Shown here in pieces: positions 21,194 to 39,682 of a stretch of DNA of 64,000 nt (its first letter is position 1; every line of letters begins with the position of its first letter). The translations under genes and the position numbers were made by a program. Source of the stretch: Lotus japonicus (taxonomy: Eukaryota > Streptophyta > Magnoliopsida > Fabales > Fabaceae); contig NC_080041.1 of assembly GCF_012489685.1 (NCBI RefSeq), forward strand, positions 104,191,760 to 104,255,759. The letters are read 5' to 3'. The notes below the pieces were generated by a model. That model saw nothing but the letters and a program-made list of their open reading frames with translations, made no database searches and was not told the DNA's origin.

Positions 21194-23702
21194 TTAAGTC
21201 GTCTCATCGAAGTCCATCACCTGCACCAAAACAAAACAAAAATAGTAAGTAACATGATTTATTAAACTCCAACTTTCAGTGCAACATTTAGCTAATCAAC
21301 CTCGAATGCACACTTTGGGTGCATTTGGATAAACGCTTTAATTAAGTGCTTATGACAATAAGTGCTGTCGAATAATATCGAAAAAGCGCATTATTCGTAA
21401 GCTAATTCGATAAGCTTATTGAAATAGAACAATTCAGACATGCGAATTGACAAACGTGCAACGTTTCACATGTGAAGAATCTGAATGCAAGATGTATGGA
21501 AGTTATTGTCAGCTAAATTAATCAGAATCATTGAATCAAGTTCAACTGCAGCCCTAATTTATGTATGTTTTCAAGCCTTTCAATTCCCAATGAGTAGGTA
21601 CAAATTTACTTCTCTAATCTCTTCCACTTCATCGGTTAGTAGACCATTCCAATAAGTTGCAGCAACTTGCAGTCAAGAACAAGGGCTTGCAGGCAGATGA
21701 TTTTTCTCTTTAAAATCAAATATAATCTGCTAACACCTCTCTAGTCAACAAAATCAAGAACATGGCTCTGAAAAAAGCCTCAAAAATCATGGGGTGGTAT
21801 TTTCTGCTAGCCAACAGAACAAACTTATCATCTGCAACGAAATTAATGTTCAAAAAAAAGAGTTTTGTGATGGAATTGAAATATAAATCAAATTTAAGTG
21901 AAAAACTCATGTGTAATTTGATTTATATTTCAATTCCACCACAAAGCTCTTTTTTTAAACAGGGAATGCATATAGAGGATTACTCTTTGTGTGAAATTCA
22001 TATGGGGCCAACAAAATCACGGGGTCCCACATCTTGTTTAGTGCATGAAATGCTTATCACAAAATCGCTAATTAGATATAATACTAATTATCCTAACTAC
22101 TCTGAATCACGTGGTCGGTTTACTGGTTAATAGGGTTCTTAGACCATTGGATTGTTCGTCTGGTAAGTTCTAATTGCGGAAAGAAAGAATTAAGTAAATA
22201 TCAAGTAAATGTTACCTTCCCACAAACTGGACAGCTGTCACTCCTCTCCATCCATTCATATATGCAACCGAGATGATAATGATGAGAGCATTTTGTCATT
22301 ATCCTTGGATTCTCTTCAGTGTATTCTGCGAGCATAAATAGTTGCGGAAATATAAGAATCTGACAAAAGGCCCTGTTCTCATAATAGTATTAGTATGCTA
22401 ATATATCCTAACTTCTAAACCAATGGTGCATCAATATTATTAAGTTATGGTTATCTACCTCTGAGATCAACTAATAGAAGAGCATAAGGAAACCATTTAG
22501 CGAGTCACAGTTTATTTTCTCTACTTATTCAAATATAACACTAAAAAAAGATACAATACAAGTCAAGATGTATCAAAAAGCACCACACAGACCAAAATTT
22601 CATTCAAAATTGAGTTCCAGCATCACGAGGCCGTCTAATCAAAATTTGAGTATGAAGTTAAAAATATATATACCTTCAAGACAAGTTGGACAGACATCCT
22701 CGTCTTCCGATGAGGATCCATAGACAAGTGCAGCTCCAGTTACAAGTTTTGCAGATGAAAGTCTGACTGAGGACTTAGAACGGTACTCCTTTGATCCATC
22801 ATCACCCGTACATCCATACCGCTTATCACCCGAACTTAACGATTCTGGCTCCACATCCACATCACCTCTTAGAGGTTCTGACTCCTCATTCAAATGACTT
22901 GAACCCTTGTCACGTCTCGAAACTAGCCCATCCTGCTGTGAGCGGAAATACCTGGGGTCGACATCATAAGGCAAGGGCCGTGGAGGAGAACGGTACATGT
23001 CAGATAGAGAATTATCAAGTGATGCTGTAGAAGTCATAGCCGCTGCCCCCTGTATAGATCCAGGAACTGAATGCACTTCCCCTCTATGGAATATTGATCT
23101 ACCCTGAAATTTGAGGTAGATTGGACAGGGTTATATTACAGTATAGATAAAGCTCTGGTCAATAACAACTTATCAAGACACATCATCATGAAAATTGGAT
23201 TTAGGACTAAAATATTCTTCAAATTGTTTTGAATATTAATGTAACTGGTACTCAATGCAGCAAAGCTTTGATACCATGTAAGCTTAATCTGCTGGGTAAA
23301 GGATTTTATATATTCTAACATGCCCCCTCACGCAAGAGCCCTTTGGGCTTGAAGCATGGACAAATGCACAGGCCCACTTGCCATGTACTGAAATTCAACT
23401 TTTTTTTTATCAGATAACAGGGGCAACAGGGATCGAACTGCTTAGTCATAGAGACTTCTAAATTTTATACCATGTCTTGAACCAACTACCCGAAAAGCTG
23501 AAGTTGTTGGGTAAATGACACATGAATGGTTTTATATTATATTTCTAACACGGAAGAGAGTTTAGAATTAGATACTTACAACATTCCTGAAATTCTGCAG
23601 GAAGCAACGGAGACACCTGCAGTTCCTATTATATACATGATTATTTGGATTCACATAATCTTCCAAGTCATTCACACCCAGACAAGAACAAAAAGAACCC
23701 AT
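21194..23702 (-). CDS. RING-H2 E3 ubiquitin ligase, At3g02290-like, four exons
   Basis: Exons on the complement: 23702-23580, 23103-22674, 22325-22216, 21220-21194, all GT-AG with consistent phases, 229 residues. The N-terminus is Cys-rich (MGSFCSCLGVNDLEDYV..., then NRNCRCLRCF), followed by a Ser-rich middle (SIQGAAAMTSTASLDNSLSDMYRSPPRPLPYD). The C-terminal RING-H2 has ligands C179, C182, C197, H199, H202, C205, C216, C219 (CPTCLE...KCSHHYHLGC...CPVC) and the protein ends VMDFDETT. The layout matches a small plant family of predicted E3 ligases of which At3g02290 is the one I recall. The RING recruits a ubiquitin E2; targets are unknown. The 5' UTR is split: 23703-23935 and a leader exon from 24589. 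Confidence 0.92.
21852..21956. repeat. 42-bp inverted repeat (hairpin) in a RING-gene intron
   Basis: 21852-21894 and 21915-21956 are near-perfect complements (aattgaaatataaatcaaatt and aatttgatttatatttcaatt at the core) around a 20-nt loop. Transcribed RNA from either strand could fold into a long hairpin. It lies within the last intron of the minus-strand gene. It could be a MITE remnant or a small-RNA precursor. Confidence 0.8.
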
Positions 23703-24588
23703 GTTTCAGCTTAAATATCTCTCCCTGTGCTCAACTCAACAGATCACCAAAATATTGATGGTGCTACATGCAGGCTCCCCAACAGCACTCACCGATGACT
23801 ATGCTTTGGTGAGTAAATAAAGGAGAGAGGATTCTAAGCTTGCAGAAGTCTAATTGCCCCCACAAACCAGTACCCTCCCTCTTCTGTTCAGATGATCTGC
23901 TATATGAATAAGAAGACTCTGATTCTCTTGTTCACCTGTAAAATACACCAAAATTGCATATTAGATATCACTGAAAACAATTGTAAAGTTGAACTAGAAA
24001 CTGTCACTCATGCAATTTCATTTCACCAATCAAAATAGCACATTTTTTTTCCTACAGGTATGAATTAAGCAATGCAACTAATGCCAATGCTCCAAATTCA
24101 AAGCAGCATGTAAACAGAACATAATTCCCAAACCAAAACTCTAAAAATAAGATCAAAACACTGTTTCAAGGGTTTGCAATATAATCAGTTTACATTGTTC
24201 CTTCAAACTAATGGAACAATCGATTATTAACTTCACTGGCAAGCTATGTCAGTACATCAATCAGCAGAATGATCAATCACAATCACCATTTGTAGACAAA
24301 TAACCCATAAACATAAAACCAAACCACATCCTCCCTCCGAGGAATTGAAACCTTAAAGAATCAAAAAGACAAAATCACACGGTGATCATGTAAGTGCTGC
24401 TGATAAAACACCAGAACTTTCAATAAAAGGAACAGAGGAAAAAAAATCAAAACCCCAAATTGAATACCCAGAAAAACAGAGATATAGCAAGTTACGATCA
24501 TCAGATAAAAACGCAATCAAACGATGAAAAACTAAAAAGGGTAACTGAGAAAAAGGAAAAAGATTGAATTTTTTGAAAAAGGAAGCAC

Positions 24589-24700
24589 CTGAAAGAGAGT
24601 TTTTTTTTGTTTGTTTGAATGATGTTGCTGCTGTTGTTGTTGTTGTTGTTGGAGAAAGAGAAGATAGAGAAAGGGATTAACAAAAAAATCAGGTTTTTTT
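24589..24700 (-). other. Untranslated leader exon of the RING-H2 gene with CAA/CAG repeat
   Basis: On the complement a donor (TTTCAG/GTGCTTCC) at 24589 fits with the acceptor at 23936, placing the ATG in the second transcribed exon. The leader contains a CAACAACAA...CAGCAGC microsatellite (about 24621-24651). The transcription start is a guess. Confidence 0.5.
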
Positions 24701-25039
24701 TTCTAAAAAGAGGGTTTTGGATTTATTGAGATACTTGGTTGCTATGAATAAATTCACCAAATAAGAGGAAGCAATGAATCAAAGGTTAAGGCACTCCCTC
24801 TCTCGGTGGGGTGGGTGGAAGAATCTCTCTATTCTTTTTCTCAACTTTATGTTGATAACAATATTTAAATTCTAAGGACATTGACCTTCTTTTTAATTTG
24901 GTCCAATTGACCCTTAATTTATGTGCTTTAACGCATTCTATGAATTAATGCATAACGTCACCTTTAGCTTTGTCTATTGATATTTGAGAGTAAGTTGATA
25001 AGTTCAAAAAAAATAAATTAAGTTGATAATTATTTTATT

Positions 25040-26066
25040 GAGTAAAGTACACTCACCCCCTTAAGGTTTGTTAGAATTACACTCCACCCCATTCTTATCT
25101 AAAATCTACATCCCACCCCATTTTATATAGAGGCAAATTTAGTGACGAAAAATATTTTTCATTAATAATTAGTTATTATTTAAATTGTTAATCAATAATT
25201 TCAAAAAAAAAATCAATATAATCCAATAAATTTAAAAATGAAAACATCACAATCCTCCTCATTCTCTCAATCGCGTTTTTCCTCCGTAAGTTCATAATGC
25301 AAATTATGCAATAGCACACCTGCCCGATTTACAAACCATATCTCGAACATAGTGAAACATGCTTGTGTTTTCATATTTGGTAATAATTCAATTTTAATCA
25401 AAATAATCTCTTTATACCTCCAATTTTCAAAATTGGGTTGTGGGCCAAAAAAGCAACACAAATGGGTGAAGAAAATAGAGAAACAAAATTATGAAAATAT
25501 GAAGTGGATCTGAGGTTATTAGAGCCCAACGAGGCGGTGGAGCATCGTTTTTAACAAAATCCAACAATATCTAAGACCAACAGAGCGTTCGCTCACAACT
25601 TAAAGGGGTGAAATTCACAAGAAGTAGTTGAACAAGTGGCTTTAGGGATGTGCGATTCACGTTCTGGGGTTCAGGTCGCAACAAAACTTTGAGGCATGGA
25701 GGTGCCATGGGGTTTCACATTGTGGGACAGTGGAGCCGTGTTAAAGGGAGTAAAGGCTTGGTGGTGGCCGTTTGTGGTGAGAAATATGATTTGGAGATAG
25801 ATGGGACGTGGACTTAACAGACAGAGTGGATGGTTTTTTTAAATTTAATTCAGTAAAATTATTTTCATAAATTAATGTATGATAGTGTATATGCATTAAA
25901 TTTATTTAAATTTTTACTAATTAGTAATTAGTTTTTAGTAGTGAGGAATTTGTTTTCGTCACTAAAATTTGCCTTTATAAAAAATGGGGTGGAGTGTAGA
26001 TTTTTAAAAAGAATGGGGTGGAGTGTCATTCTTGCAAATCTTGAGGGGGGTGAGTGTATTTTACTC
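25040..26066. mobile_element. Second non-autonomous Mutator-like element
   Basis: A perfect 9-bp target duplication, TATTTTATT, is at 25031-25039 and 26067-26075. The inverted repeats start GAGTAAAGTACACTCACCCC (right end: one mismatch in the first 20) and pair for about 150 bp (caccccattc, gtgacgaaaa). The ends differ from those of the element at 14447, so it is another family. The core (about 25500-25830) is richer in G+C and gene-like but has no long frame. No transposase. Confidence 0.85.
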
Positions 26067-26431
26067 TATTTTATTTTATTTTTTTGAAAAGCAAAGAGTT
26101 GATGACTAGTTGATATCTAGTATTTCAAAATTTGAATTTTATATCTAAACTTGAAAACGAGAAGAAGAAGAGGAGGATTTTTTTTTTTTTAAGACAAGTG
26201 TCTTTCTTCGGAAGCAATCATGTTCGAGTTTGGAACATCTACATCATGGTGGGGCTAATTCTCCCAGCGGGAAAGCAGAGATTAATTATGTGCATATACT
26301 TTAATGTAGTGCACTTATAATGCTAATAATATTATTTTACTACTATGAAGAATAGATAATCACATGGTAGAAGTGTTCTGTTAAAAGAATATCATCATTA
26401 ATATTGAATCATTTGTATTAATGTACGTCCC

Positions 26432-26520
26432 CGAAAGTTAGCTCAAGTGGTAAGAGTTATAAGACATAAGGGTTTGAGAGGATAAATGGTGATGAGTCCA
26501 ACGTTTGAACCCTAAGGAGG
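26432..26520 (+). mobile_element. SINE head, tRNA-derived
   Basis: An A-box-like TTAGCTCAAGTGG (26438-26450) is followed at a tRNA-like distance by a B-box-like CGTTTGAACCC (26502-26512). This is the internal polymerase III promoter layout of a tRNA-derived SINE. The 3' end is not defined; the sequence runs into a LINE relic. Confidence 0.55.
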
Positions 26521-26564
26521 ACTAATTTACTAATATTGCTAACAACTGCCATTTACTTATGTGG

Positions 26565-27504
26565 ATTTGATGGATCAGGGAAGGTGGAGGGCAGATTTAA
26601 TTGACTTCGTGTTCCCTCCCTGTTCGATGGTGTGCTGATCAGCTTTTCTGGCCTGGAACTTTAGATGGTTGGTACTCCTCAAAATCAAGCTATGAATTCA
26701 TTAGGAGGCATCGTAGCAGCGAGGCCTTGTGGCGTGCTTGCTCCGGCTACCTACCTGTTCGTGTGGTGCTTCATAGAAGATGAGTTCAGGTTGATCCTTC
26801 TTACCCTTGGTGCGGGAACGATGATGAAACAAAGTCTCATGTTCTTCTCAACTGCTCAGCGGTTACGCGCATTTGGTTCGCTGGCTTGGGCTTGCGTTTT
26901 TCTGGTTTGTTTCCATTCCATGAATTGGTTATGCAGGTTCTAGATGGAGTGGATGCGACGATGGTGGAGCGGTTTATCACTTTTTTTTGCGGTGTGGGAA
27001 CAATGTAATGCTTGTGTTTTTTAGGGGCGAGAGCTTGATGTTGGGCATGTGCTAGCTCGGGTGGATGTGCTTCGTTCCTTGCCCCGATCGACGGTGGTGC
27101 CTCAGTTGGTAGGAGGACTCGATGACTTGGAGGAGACGCCAGATTGGGTTAAAGTTAATATTGATGCCTCGTTTTGTCGATCGGTTGTTGGGTTTGAGAT
27201 GCTAGCTCGTGATGTTGATGGTGCAATTCTTGTCGTTGCCACTCTTTCTCCAGTTATGATGTCCTTTGCTGGTCTAACAGAGGCTCTTTGCTTGAGGTGG
27301 GCCATGCGTTTAGCTATTGATCTTGGTTTCCAGAGGGTGTGCTTTGAGACTGATTCTTTGCAGCTTTTCCAGTGGTGGAGGCGTCGCTTTAGAGGAAATT
27401 CTTATCTTGATTTAATTTCAGCAGATTTCCGCACTTTGGCTTTGGCTTTTTTACAGTTGGATGTTTATTTGTTCGTAGATCCGACAATTGTGTCGCAGAC
27501 TTCT
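26565..27504 (+). pseudogene. LINE-type relic: zf-RVT and RNase H domains, 5' part
   Basis: About 26630-26780 reads in shifted frames as the C-terminal zinc-binding RVT region (FWPGTLDGWYSSKSSYEFIRR). 27049-27504 reads as RNase H (DWVKVNIDASFCRSVVGFEM...EALCLRWAMRLAIDLGFQRV). A one-base shift near 27465 moves the last motif (RRSDNCVADFL) to the next frame. The domain is then cut at 27504 by a TRIM element and resumes at 28445. Confidence 0.8.
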
Positions 27505-28439
27505 TGTTGGAATCAAGTGTTAGAGTCAAGTTCCACATCGAAGAAGTCAGGGTAAGAGGGGGAGTTTATAAGGAGATGGACTCATAAACCTAATGTCTTA
27601 AGGTTTTGGGTTAAGATGCAGTGTCCAAGATCTCCTTCGTGTCTCCCCTCGACCTTGACCCATGGGTCCTCGCCGTGACTCTCCCCAATAAGTGGTATCA
27701 GAGCCGATGGTTTGTGGGACCATGGTAACGGCTGGATAACTTCCGCAAAGGGGCCGATTGGTTAGTAACCATGGTAACGACCGGGTAACTTTTGCGGAGG
27801 GGCCGATGATTACTAACCATAGTGACGGCTGATAGCTTCCGCAGACGGGAGGACCATGGGTGTTGTGGTTGAGAGACTCACACTTGAGGGGACGATTGTT
27901 GGAATCAAGTGCTAGAGTCAAGTCTCACATCGGAGAAGTCAGGGTCAGAGGGAGAGTTTATAAGGAGATGGACCCATAAACCTAATGGCTTAAGGTTTTG
28001 GGTTAAGATGTGGCATCGATATCTCTTGGTGTCTTGCTCCTCGGCCCATGGGCTCCCCTGTCTCCCACAACAAGTGGTATCAGAGCCGATGGTTCGTGAG
28101 ACCATGGTAACGACTCCTTGTGTCGAAAGACTTCCTAGTAGTGTGGCTAGGCGGCGGGTTCCATTGAGCAGCGAACGGCGGTACAAGGCTGGATAGCTTC
28201 CGCAAACGGGAGGACCATGGGTGATGTGGTTGAGGGACTCACACTCGATGGGAGATTGTTTGAATCAAGTGTTAGAGTCAAGTCTCACATCGAAGAAGTC
28301 AGGGTAAGAGGGGGAGTTTATAAGGAGATGGACCCATAAACCTAATGCATTAAGGTCGACACCACATCTTAACCTAAAACTCTCCCTCTGACCCTGACTT
28401 CTTCGATGTGGGACTTGACTTTAACACTTGATTCCAACA
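27505..28439 (+). mobile_element. TRIM retroelement, tandem three-LTR form
   Basis: The target duplication is CTTCT (27500-27504 and 28440-28444). There are three LTRs: 27505-27690, 27897-28072 and 28257-28439, each starting TGTTGGAATCAAGTG or TGTTTGAATCAAGTG. LTRs 1 and 2 are each followed after two bases by TGGTATCAGAGC (27693-27704, 28075-28086), the tRNA-Met primer site. Internal parts are only about 205 and 184 bp and encode nothing, which defines a terminal-repeat retrotransposon in miniature. The order LTR-internal-LTR-internal-LTR is a tandem form, as known from unequal exchange between TRIM LTRs. LTR 3 has an abnormal right half. Confidence 0.88.
28257..28439 (+). repeat. Third TRIM LTR, palindromic
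   Basis: The left half matches LTRs 1 and 2 as far as cctaatgcattaaggt. The right half is instead an inverted copy of the LTR's own beginning (ctgacttcttcgatgtggga...cttgattccaaca), so the 183-bp LTR can fold on itself over about 60 bp. Confidence 0.85.
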
Positions 28440-28545
28440 CTTCTTGGCTAGGAATGCTTCCTCATTTATGGTTTGTAAAGAGGATGGATCTCCTGATCTT
28501 AATGCTTTTGTTCGTTCTGATACTTTGACTTCTATGTCAGCTTAA
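28440..28545 (+). pseudogene. LINE-type relic, 3' part of the RNase H domain
   Basis: After the second CTTCT the reading LARNASSFMVCKEDGSPDLN continues the RNase H domain interrupted at 27504 and ends with TAA at 28543-28545, followed by an A-rich stretch at 28565. This proves the TRIM landed in an older LINE copy. Confidence 0.8.
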
Positions 28546-28628
28546 TTAATATATTTGAATGACTTTAAAAAAAAGTATGGACTTAGTTTCTCCTCAAAAT
28601 GAGGTTGGCTTAAGTTCTAAATCACTTA

Positions 28629-28757
28629 GTGTGTGTTTGGTTTCAAATCTGGAGAAGCCAAACATGGATCCAGAAATTCAAAAGCAACTATTTTTTGCTT
28701 CTATAAATGTGGATCGGGGTCAAACGTGGATCCTGAATGGGTTTTCCAAACACACAC
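28629..28757. mobile_element. Tourist-like MITE
   Basis: This 129-bp element has perfect 12-bp inverted ends (GTGTGTGTTTGG and CCAAACACACAC) flanked by TTA on both sides (28626-28628, 28758-28760). Both features match PIF/Harbinger-derived Tourist MITEs. Confidence 0.82.
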
Positions 28758-28799
28758 TTAGCCTGCAACAATAGTCCAAGTCCTGCGCAATGTGAGTTA

Positions 28800-29430
28800 A
28801 TTCTATACAATGTTTTTTCTCAAGTTTAAAATTTAAGAACAATGGATGTCTTGAATTCCCCTTTAGAGATATGTAAGAGTGGATATCCATCCAACTCATT
28901 AAACACCCAATTAAAACCTTTCTTAAGGTTGCTTTTAAATAAAGTCTTTTCAAGTCCATTAAGTTTCAATTTAGAACTATATTTATCTTGAATTTTCTCA
29001 TTAAAATTACACATTAGCGGGTATCAAACTTGTCATACACTTTGAAATAAAATTTTCTTAAGGTTACTTTTAAAAAATCCAGTCTCAAGTTCAAGAAGTA
29101 TAAATGTCTTGAATTCTCTACATAAAGTTATGTAGCCTGTAGGAACAAGTATTGAGCCCATCAAGCACCCAAAACAAAACCCTCTTCAAGTAGTATCGAA
29201 CTTGTCAGACACTCTAAAATAAAAAAATTTCTAAGGTTACTTTTCAAATATCTAGTCTCAAGTTTAAGAAGTATGTATGTATTAAATTTTCTACATAGAG
29301 TTATGTAGGAACAAGTATTGAGCCCCTGTCAAACACTCCAAAACAAAACCTTCTTCAAGGTTTTTTCAAAAAATTATGTGTATGACTTGAATTCTCCTAA
29401 AAAGATACGTAAGAGCGAGTATCGAGTCTA
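28800..29430. repeat. Diverged tandem repeats, about 120-175 bp units
   Basis: About four imperfect units share the order aggtt(a/g)ctttt ... agtctcaagttcaagaagtat ... ttgaattctcta ... acaagtattgagccc ... caaaacaaaaccttcttcaagg, with key anchors at about 28925, 29059, 29233 and 29356. No coding content recognised. Confidence 0.7.
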
Positions 29431-29439
29431 CTTCACTAT

Positions 29440-30391
29440 GCTAGAACATTGTTGTCTCTCATTCGCGTTTCTGGTGCCAAACCAACACGACACGACCCGA
29501 AAGTCCGTGGTCCTGCCACTGCGCACCGTTGCATGCTCTGTCAAGCTCCTCAGTCCTCACCGTCGTCGACAATGGTCGTCCTTCAAGCTACTCCCAGAGT
29601 TGTCGATTCCACGCTCCAAGGTCTCAATCTCTATTTGCATCTCTCTTTCATGAAATCACTTGTTTTTGTTTCCCTCACGACCTTTCTCATTTTTTTGTGA
29701 CATGAACGATGCTCTCTCCCCTTCCCTGTACGCGCGTTGTGTGGAAAAGGAATTGGGGGTAAGTTGATTTTACTACTATGCTCTGCAAATGCCCCCAAAC
29801 TATCCACCATCAACAACTCACTCATATTCCGTTCTCACTCTTTGTTTTGATTTTTCATTTTTATGTTTGCTGATTAGAGATGTTAGGTTTGGGTTTGTGA
29901 TCATATATATAATTAGAATCCATCCTAATTGAGAAAAACGCAACCCTCCTTTTAACCCACCTACTTCTTGTATTAAGCATGCTCTCTTTGTAGACTCAGC
30001 TTTTATCTAATATATGATATGATGAGCTTTAAATAAATAAAAAAGATAATTTTTATAGGCTTTTAACATATAGTGTTATCTACCTGTTCACCTATGTCAT
30101 TACCAATTAATCCACCTTATAAAACATACAACTTTTTTTTGGACAGTCAACATAAACATTTCATTAATTAACAAGAGACATAATGTCTTTGAGTACAAAG
30201 GATTGAATGCAAAGAGGAGTGAACCCAACCCAAAAATAATCCATCTTATAGCACATACAACTTGATTCATAATTTAGAGTATATATTTCATTAGAATACT
30301 AGGAAGATTGCTATAGAATCTAAATGGAAATAGAAAAAAAAAGGACATTCAACACATGATAGAATTTTGACCTAACTTAACTCAACAGCAA
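29440..30391. other. Intergenic with a GC-richer island of unknown nature
   Basis: 29450-29640 has a higher G+C content and open frames up to 111 codons that match no family I know. It could be a gene fragment or the start of an unrecognised transcript. The rest (29700-30391) is AT-rich and I see nothing in it. Confidence 0.35.
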
Positions 30392-30654
30392 GGGAGTTGG
30401 GTTTGGCACCCCATCTATGGGGCTTGACACCCCACTTTATCAAATACGGAATTTAAAGTTCCGTATTCTCCATATTGAATACGGAACTTAAAATTCCGTA
30501 CTGTATTTAAGCATGCGTGTCACATTTTCAACCACTCATTATATACTAAAACAAATACGAAATTTTATTTTCCGTATTGATACGGAAATTTAAATTCCGT
30601 ATCTGTTTTAGTGGGGTGCAAAGCCTAAGGGGTGGGGCTCCAAACCCAATCCCC
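30392..30654. mobile_element. MITE with four internal palindromes
   Basis: Inverted ends of about 45 bp (GGGAGTTGGGTTTGGCACCCC on the left; the right-end complement differs at a few bases) bound 263 bp. Inside are four short palindromes of the form atacggaa...ttccgtat, at about 30444, 30478, 30555 and 30578. The target duplication is unclear. Confidence 0.7.
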
Positions 30655-31007
30655 GCATGTTGGGTTTCTCGGAACATTGTTCATTTCTTAAATAGTACTA
30701 GACTAGATGAAATTAATTATTCAAAAAATATAATGAAATAAAAATAAAGATGCCATTTTGTCAAAAAGAATTTGAAATTCCCAAACTTCAAACATGAAAA
30801 AAACAATAAAATTTTCCCTCTTGCTCCTTCTACCTTCTCAATTAGTTAGCACAATCCCAAACCAGAATCTTCCAATTTCTCAAGTGTGAGACTGTCACTA
30901 ACAGAGGTTTGTTTGTTGACTTCACCAACCAAGTTTCTCTTCTCAGATCCAACTGCAACTGACTCGGCCGAGTCACTCACTGAGTTGGAGCGGAGGGGAC
31001 TCGGGCA

Positions 31008-31022
31008 ATGCCATCGCGATAG
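31008..31022 (+). other. Upstream ORF in the AUG5 leader
   Basis: A four-codon ORF (MPSR, stop) lies 19 bases before the AUG5 start codon. It could reduce initiation at the main start if the leader includes it. Confidence 0.4.
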
Positions 31023-31041
31023 CAACCCTGCGATTTCCCGA

Positions 31042-38439
<7,398 letters not shown>

Positions 38440-39142
38440 ATAGATTTATAGAGCACCTGCAGTGAATGAAAATTTCTGAAGTCATTTATCTATACGTTTC
38501 ACATTTTCGCTGTCAACATTGAAGGCGTTATAATCTGCAGCCTCAGAAATGCTGTGCAGCAGGTACTTCAAGCAGTGATAGATGAAGAGTCGAAGACCTT
38601 AAGAACAAGAAAGAAACCTGTCCTAACTTGTTGATTTTTTTACAGAAGTATATGTATTATATGTCATGTTAGATTTTAGGTAGTGGGTTGGGTTGTTCTT
38701 TTGAATTCTAAGTGATGAGTGGTATTGAATATTCTGATTGTAGAGCTTTGTAATTTGATTTAATATCTGGCAGCTAACTGAAGCTGGAGCCATTTTCAGC
38801 TTCATTCACTGCACCTTGTTTTGAACTGGTGTACACGTTTAGAGCTATTCAGAAACAAAACAAAAAAGACTCAAAATTTGGTGAGGTGATGCCAGTGTTG
38901 CGTGACTCATTTTTGTTTTAACTTTTAACCCACAAAGCTAGTTGTAGTAATGACTTGATGGCAATTCTGTTGCAGATTTTTTAGCTAGGTACCTATGCCG
39001 ATTCAATTTTAGTGGAGAAAGTTCCCTTAGCAGCTGTTTCTTTTGTGAACGTTGATGTATTAACTTATGTATTAACTTTGATGCCCATTTCTTCTAATAT
39101 CTTTTTTTACTTAGATAATATCGAAGATCAAATAAAATTGAA
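38440..39142 (+). other. AUG5 3' UTR and intergenic DNA
   Basis: The 3' UTR probably extends to somewhere around 38650-38840. I see nothing further before the MITE at 39143. Confidence 0.45.
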
Positions 39143-39322
39143 TAATGTTCATTTCGCACCTCTTTTAGAGGTGAAGAGGGGTGGAATGAGAAGAGAGATA
39201 GGAAAAAAAGAAAAAGTAAATGAGAGAAAGTATGAGATGTAATAGATGATAACAGGAGAGAGATAGAAATAAAAAGAGATAAAAATGAAGTGTTTAAAAA
39301 ATAAGGTGTATATATATCATTA
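39143..39322. mobile_element. 180-bp MITE, copy 1
   Basis: The ends TAATG...CATTA carry a nearby CACCTC/GAGGTG inversion and are flanked by TTGAA on both sides (39138-39142, 39323-39327). The same element lies in opposite orientation at 42611-42789. Confidence 0.75.
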
Positions 39323-39339
39323 TTGAATAAAATTACTTA

Positions 39340-39680
39340 CCCCCTTCCGTCCCCTATTATAAGTCATTTTTACCTAATTCTCTAGGATTAATAAAAATTG
39401 TTAAGAGCAATAAATTTGTAGTTTTTTAAAGACACTTTCCAAAATCACCCTTATATGAAATTCTCTCTCCATATTAACATTCCACTACCTTTAAACTATA
39501 AGGGTCTTGGAAATCAAGCAAAATTTTGGGAACATAAAAATTCTTTGAATGTGGAGTATTAAATATGAGGGTAAACATGGAAAAATATAATTAATGCTCC
39601 ATATATAATGTAAAGTGACTTATATTATGAAACAAGAAAAACTCAAAAAAAAAGTGACTTATAATAGGGGACGGAGGGAG
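39340..39680. mobile_element. Stowaway-type MITE, second example
   Basis: This 341-bp element runs from CCCCCTTCCGTCCCCTATTA to GGGGACGGAGGGAG with TA on each side (39338-39339, 39681-39682). The inversion continues with ttataagtca. The terminal consensus is shared with the MITE at 10221. Confidence 0.88.
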
Positions 39681-39682
39681 TA

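Noticed and set aside
24501..24683. 60-codon frame rich in Asn and Phe
   Set aside because: It is an artefact of the CAA/CAG microsatellite in the RING gene's leader.
27505..27690. Cassandra-type TRIM with a 5S rRNA-like LTR
   Set aside because: I looked for the 5S internal promoter in the LTRs and saw none.
27598..28196. Frames of about 95-107 codons on both strands
   Set aside because: They lie inside TRIM LTRs and internal sequence, which are noncoding.
28800..29430. Possible CRISPR-like array
   Set aside because: Units are long, unequal and diverged, with no short constant repeat and unique spacer pattern, and the genome is a plant's.
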